DNA of 24,846 bases, from contig NMRA01000317.1 of NCBI GenBank assembly GCA_002633005.1, positions 144,454 through 169,299 of the forward strand. The letters run 5' to 3'. Position 1 is the stretch's first letter. Each line of letters starts with the position of its first letter. The translations under genes were made by a program, and so were the position numbers. This DNA comes from Phoronis australis. Lineage: Eukaryota; Phoronida; Phoronidae. The notes beneath the pieces are model-generated. The model saw only the letters and a list, made by a program, of their open reading frames with translations, was not told the DNA's origin and ran no database searches. Of the stretch, positions 20,442 to 24,846 are shown piece after piece.

Positions 20442-21245
20442 GCTTAAACTGCACTGAATAATGTTTTCCAAATCAATATGAACCACAATGGCTGATGATG
20501 GACATTACATTTCCTTCAAGTGAAGTACTTGATTGAAAAAATATGAAACTAGTCTTCTGAGAACTTGCGCTGTTAAGATTGAAGCTTATCTGTCCAGGGT
20601 CCTGGAGTTAATGTCCAAGGACACCAACAGAGGGTGCCACAATTTTCATGGGAACCCCTGTAGAAGGAACCAGTTGGTTCCACAACAGAAAAAGGATATC
20701 AGATAAGTTTCCAGAAGACAAGACATAGAGTAACATTTTCTAATAAGATTATCTTTCAACAACTCCTTAGTGCCATATTCACTGACCACAGGAGGAAAAG
20801 AAATGTTGGAAAACATTGTAACTAAAATTTTAATTGGATATTATGATCCAGTCTTATCTAAAACTTCAACAAATTTCTGCAGTATACCATTGCTGAATCT
20901 TGCGAGATATTCACCACTAGAACCTGAAACTATGTTCAAAACACACAATGACTGCTCTCTATTGACTTTGCCGGTTCCGCTGTGTCAAGTGGCTAATACA
21001 TCTGATTGGTTCTCAGTGACAAATTATGGCTAACAGGCCAACCGGAAGAACCGACGAAGTCAATCAAATGCAGCCATCATCACAAATGTGCGACATATAG
21101 CAAATTCGATTCACTGACACAAACCAAACAATGTTGTAAATCTACAGATAAGCAACATGACGCAAACAAAAAATATTTAATAGATAAACATCTGACACCC
21201 AACTTTACAACATTCTGCATGTCTGACCAGATGAGACAGACATAC

Positions 21246-21371
21246 CTTGAAATAGATAATCCTCTGTGTTCTGATCAGGATTCTCTGCACTGCCAACAAT
21301 GTCAAACGGTGACCTTCCAGCTAACATTTCAAACATTAGTACACCTAATGCCCACCAGTCCACGCTGTTGT
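21246..21371 (-). CDS. aPKC: aPKC exon: kinase subdomain IX and aPKC-specific insert
   Basis: This 126-nt exon follows the acceptor GTGTTGCAG (AG at 21373-21372) and ends at CAAG|GTATGT (intron bases 21245-21240). The first two bases complete an aspartate codon (G|AC). It then encodes 41 residues: [18 protein letters not shown], then [18 protein letters not shown], then DYLFQ. DWWALGV carries the subdomain IX aspartate. The [12 protein letters not shown] stretch distinguishes atypical PKCs from conventional and novel PKCs. Both splice phases fit the neighbouring exons exactly. Confidence 0.97.
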
Positions 21372-22408
21372 CTGCAACACAGACATTGAAATGAAAAGCA
21401 GACGATCAAGTAAAACAGACTACAGATAAAACAATGGACGTAGTATGGAAAATTCATGTCAGTTACACTTAGTAATAGTAATGATACAAATGCCTAAAAC
21501 TAATTTGAATATTGCATCTGAAGAATTGTGGGAATTCACTCCCGATTTATCACATTATCAAAGAATTTTACAAAGTTTCTAAAAAATTTTAAAGGAACTC
21601 GGTTAAAGAGCGACTATACAAGAGACCACGCCATTCAAAATGCTAAAAACAAAGGTTACGGCAAAAATTCTTCAGTTTGGGGACACAATATGGCAGATTG
21701 GTGAAATTTCATTTCGCTGAATTTCTCAAGAACTGTAATTTTCGTGAAAATTTGCTTTGCTTTTATCACGGTTTGTATGACGTATTTCCAAACAACACTT
21801 GGTAAATTTCTAATCATTTGGAATAATTCGATAAGCCTCTAAAAAATAGACACATGGCAGTTTTAGCAATTACTTTTGTCTCAAATTGAAGAATTTTTAC
21901 CATAGTTTTAATGTATTATAGTTTTTCTGCTCCTAGTGGTATCTGGTGGTGAGACACATACTTCAAACACACAGAAAACCAAATAATTATTTAAATCAAG
22001 TAACTTTGCTTTTTTGAGGAAACGGCTATCACACTGACTTTTTTACCTCATCACCAGAAGGAAATTATCAAAAAGATGAATAAAAAGTGAACAAGTTTCA
22101 AGTTGTAATCTGCTCCAGTAAGGAGTTTTCATCTTTATCATAACATGGCATAAAGTAGAAATATTTTTGAGTTTTCCTAATGCATTTTGTTGATGTTACT
22201 TAGCTAAGCAATTAGCCTGTTTATGAAAATTGGGTCAAAATTGGGAGCACATTTCAAAAAAGCATGTTGTCTTAAACTCCAATAAGACACCAAAACTGAG
22301 TCCAAATATGTCAAAAGTAGCAGCTGAGAAGTGCCGGGTAACAAACAAACAACACGACTACCATTCAACATAAACATGTGGCTCCTACACAGTTTGAGAC
22401 AGTTGAGG

Positions 22409-22590
22409 TAATTGACCTATTGCCAGGACTGTGAGTGACGGCTTTACTGACCAATCAGAACGCAGCATTCTTGACACACCTTCATTTCCAAGCCGCCATT
22501 TTACCCGACAAACAACACCTTACTGGGTAAAACTTAAATGTTTGCTTTTAAACTTTTCGCAAGGGGGCGAAGCTTGCGATAGGTCAATTA
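22409..22590. mobile_element. 182-bp element with 15-bp inverted repeats (14/15)
   Basis: TAATTGACCTATTGC (22409-22423) matches the reverse complement of 22576-22590 at 14 of 15 positions. Internally it has ACCAATCAGAA, and a hairpin TCGCAAG...CTTGCGA next to the right arm. The true ends may lie a few bases outside. It is a probable non-autonomous DNA element in an aPKC intron. Confidence 0.5.
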
Positions 22591-24480
22591 TAAGCTTTTG
22601 CGAAGCCTTATCGTGATTCAAGTTGTTTTTTAAGTGTCCATTTCAAATCAGGAAAAGTATGCTTTCTTAATCAGGATGAAAAATCTTAATTCATGCCTCA
22701 AGATGATACAAAATCATTTATAATCATGCAATTTTTTGAAAGATTGAGATTTTTCAATTCGAAAATGAATTTATAAAAAGCTTATCTTTAAAACAACATC
22801 ACCGATCTTCATTTCGGACAGGCTTCTTTGCTTTCCCAAGCAAAACCGAACTGTAAGACACAGTTCCCTCGGCCATAGATCGTAACATAAATGTGCGAAA
22901 TTTCATGTGAATCGACCAGAAGAGAAATCGATGTTAAAAATTACAAGAAGCTTCAAAAACCAAAAGGCCTTAGAAAGGTAGATAAAGATTTACCTTGTAG
23001 TATTTGAAATCAAATGAACCTTCCCGAACAACTTCCATAAAAATAACCTATTTTAAGAAATTTTAGGGTAGTAACGAAAACTGAAAATATGATTTTATAC
23101 AATATGCAATTACATATTATTTTTAATAAAACCCCACGAACATTGTCATTTACCTTCAAGCCACAAAACACCTAAAAGCCATAAAACACCTGGGATTATG
23201 AAGCACTAACTTTATATTATACTCGGGCTGGCAACCAGCGTGTTGTCTAACAGCCAAATTTTTTTGACTTTTGACACGTAAATGCTGTCATAATTATCGA
23301 GTTAATTAGAAAGTAATGCAAGTTGATAGACCTCCTAAAACATGTAATCACTTCCAACCTTGGTAAGGAACAAGTTGAGTAAGTTGAGCAACAAGAGTAT
23401 AATTGCAAAGATAAAGTCTTAGACATGGAAAATCACCTAGAATGAGATTACTAAAACTAATTCCTACAACAATAAACATGCTACAAAATGCAGACTCTTC
23501 ACTAATCGTGTCGACGGCTGCATGCGACTAAGGGATTGAGGTGAAATTAAGTTGAAGTGTTTGGATTTAATTAACTTTGTAATGACGTAGATGACATAAT
23601 TATCATCTTTCACAAACACTTAATGAAAGAGCTTGCATTGTTGTAGTTGTTGGCTCAAGCAGATCACTGGTTAGTTCCGGCTGGCAGCCTTTAAACATTG
23701 CGTGTCTGTTTATTCAGAAAATTGTAATTTGTTTTGCTGTGTTATTATTGTAGAACACGAACTCTGAAATCAATATGAAATGTTATAAAAAAGATATATT
23801 ATTGTACTTGATCAGGTTAACACCCACAACCTGCTTATCTCCCTCCCCAAAATTTTCAAATTCTCGCCTTCAAGCGCCCATATTTGGCTTGGTGGCCACC
23901 CCCAATCTATACAACCAAGACCTCCAGAAGACCCTATGTCTTTGTGAATGCCCGTCTCAAAATTTTAGCTCTCAAAAAGTACTGAAGTCAGTTAGCTTTG
24001 AATGACAATTTCTCAGTTACATCGGAATCATACGTTATTCGGTAGGCAAAATACCAATATTCTCCTGTTCTTTACTGAACAAGACATGGTTCTTTTGGCT
24101 CATTAGAATTCCAATATCATTGTGCTTCAAAAACGGTGAAAGCATTTGCGTTAGCAGCACCTGACCAGCTTGTTCCGTGCATACTGTTTGCATCAGAAAA
24201 TTTGATGATACACTACGTAGAAAGCCAAGTTTTTATACATACAAATTTTGTATAAAAATTCTATAGCTCGGCATTCACTCGTAATTGTCACAACTCCCAA
24301 AAATAACAATATTTTCTGTCTGGTTACGATGCAAAGAGTTTAAGAGTTAGGCGCTAGCATTCCCTGAAACTATCCAACAGATGGAATGAAATATCTGGTG
24401 CCTAAAACAACTTCAGCAAGCACTAAGCAACATGGTAAATACCAGTCATTGGATCAATCAATAAGCCGTGCCATGATCAG

Positions 24481-24522
24481 CAACAGTTGTCAATCAACAG
24501 TTGTCAATCATCAACTGTCAAT
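24481..24522. repeat. 14-bp tandem repeat, three copies (CAACAGTTGTCAAT)
   Basis: Two identical units at 24481 and 24495 and a variant at 24509 (CATCAACTGTCAAT). It lies within an aPKC intron, about 130 bp from the activation-loop exon. Confidence 0.85.
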
Positions 24523-24651
24523 CTATCACTGCTGACATTCAACAAAATGTGCACGTTCGAGGAGGCTAATCAAAATCAAACTTTCAATGCTCAACAAAAC
24601 ACGAACAAACTCTAACAGAACAATAGAAAATGCCAACACCGGTACGGACTA

Positions 24652-24741
<90 letters not shown>

Positions 24742-24846
24742 CTAAAAACCAAAAAATATGATAAGAAGACAAAACACACAACACAAAAACAGCAAGAGAA
24801 AAGATTTGGGAAAACACAAACACCGAAAGATCGAAGGACTTTGAGA
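24742..24846 (-). other. aPKC intron, 3' end only
   Basis: The minus strand here reads as a pyrimidine-rich intron end leading into the acceptor at 24743-24742. No exon is visible before the window edge, so the exon carrying the DFG and catalytic-loop motifs lies outside. Confidence 0.7.

Larger units (their letters stand above)
18974..21245 (-). other. aPKC intron (2272 bp) carrying several mobile-element remnants
   Basis: The intron is bounded by GTATGT and a GTGTTTCAG acceptor and splits a GTA valine codon. It contains two 110-bp palindromic MITE copies, a 15-bp tandem array (19868-19927) and a 221-bp inverted-repeat unit (20221-20441). It is therefore the most repeat-dense intron of the gene in this window. 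Confidence 0.85.

Noticed and set aside
21006-21389. 127-codon plus-strand open frame
   Set aside because: It covers the aPKC DWWALGV exon on the opposite strand; the real coding is minus strand with matching splice sites.

Overview
This window is nuclear DNA from an animal, most likely an invertebrate bilaterian. It is AT-rich, with long introns, canonical GT-AG splice sites, and many short foldback elements and tandem repeats. No bacterial-style operon, rRNA, tRNA or CRISPR array was seen. The species cannot be fixed from the sequence.

Two protein-coding genes are supported, both on the minus strand and in tandem. (1) Right side, 24741 down to 17516: the last five coding exons of an atypical protein kinase C (aPKC). 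They run from the activation loop to the stop codon and give 195 residues when joined; all splice phases match. Earlier exons lie beyond the right edge. (2) Left-centre, 9355 down to 8447: the first coding exon (303 codons) of a Ski/SnoN-family SMAD co-repressor. It holds the whole Ski/Sno/Dac homology domain and the SMAD4-binding domain and ends at a perfect phase-0 donor. No later Ski exon was recognised in the remaining 8.4 kb, so intron 1 is long and the rest lies beyond the left edge.

Layout, left to right: 1-8446, Ski intron 1 with inverted repeats; 8447-9355, Ski exon 1; about 9356-9980, putative Ski 5'UTR and promoter, with six Smad-type CAGAC/GTCTG sites and a full CRE; 9980-16000, intergenic DNA with a TATG/TACG microsatellite, a 247-bp element with terminal inverted repeats and a 15-bp minisatellite; about 15987-17515, aPKC 3'UTR or 3' flank with two tandem repeats; 17516-24741, aPKC exons and introns. 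One intron holds two copies of a 110-bp palindromic MITE, one with a perfect 8-bp target-site duplication.

The most interesting point is the gene pair itself. aPKC followed head-to-tail by Ski is the arrangement seen at both human paralogous loci (PRKCZ-SKI at 1p36.33 and PRKCI-SKIL at 3q26.2). This looks like an ancestral microsyntenic block that predates vertebrate genome duplication. The two proteins are not known to share a pathway in the way operon genes do; any functional reason for the linkage (shared enhancers, for example) is inference.
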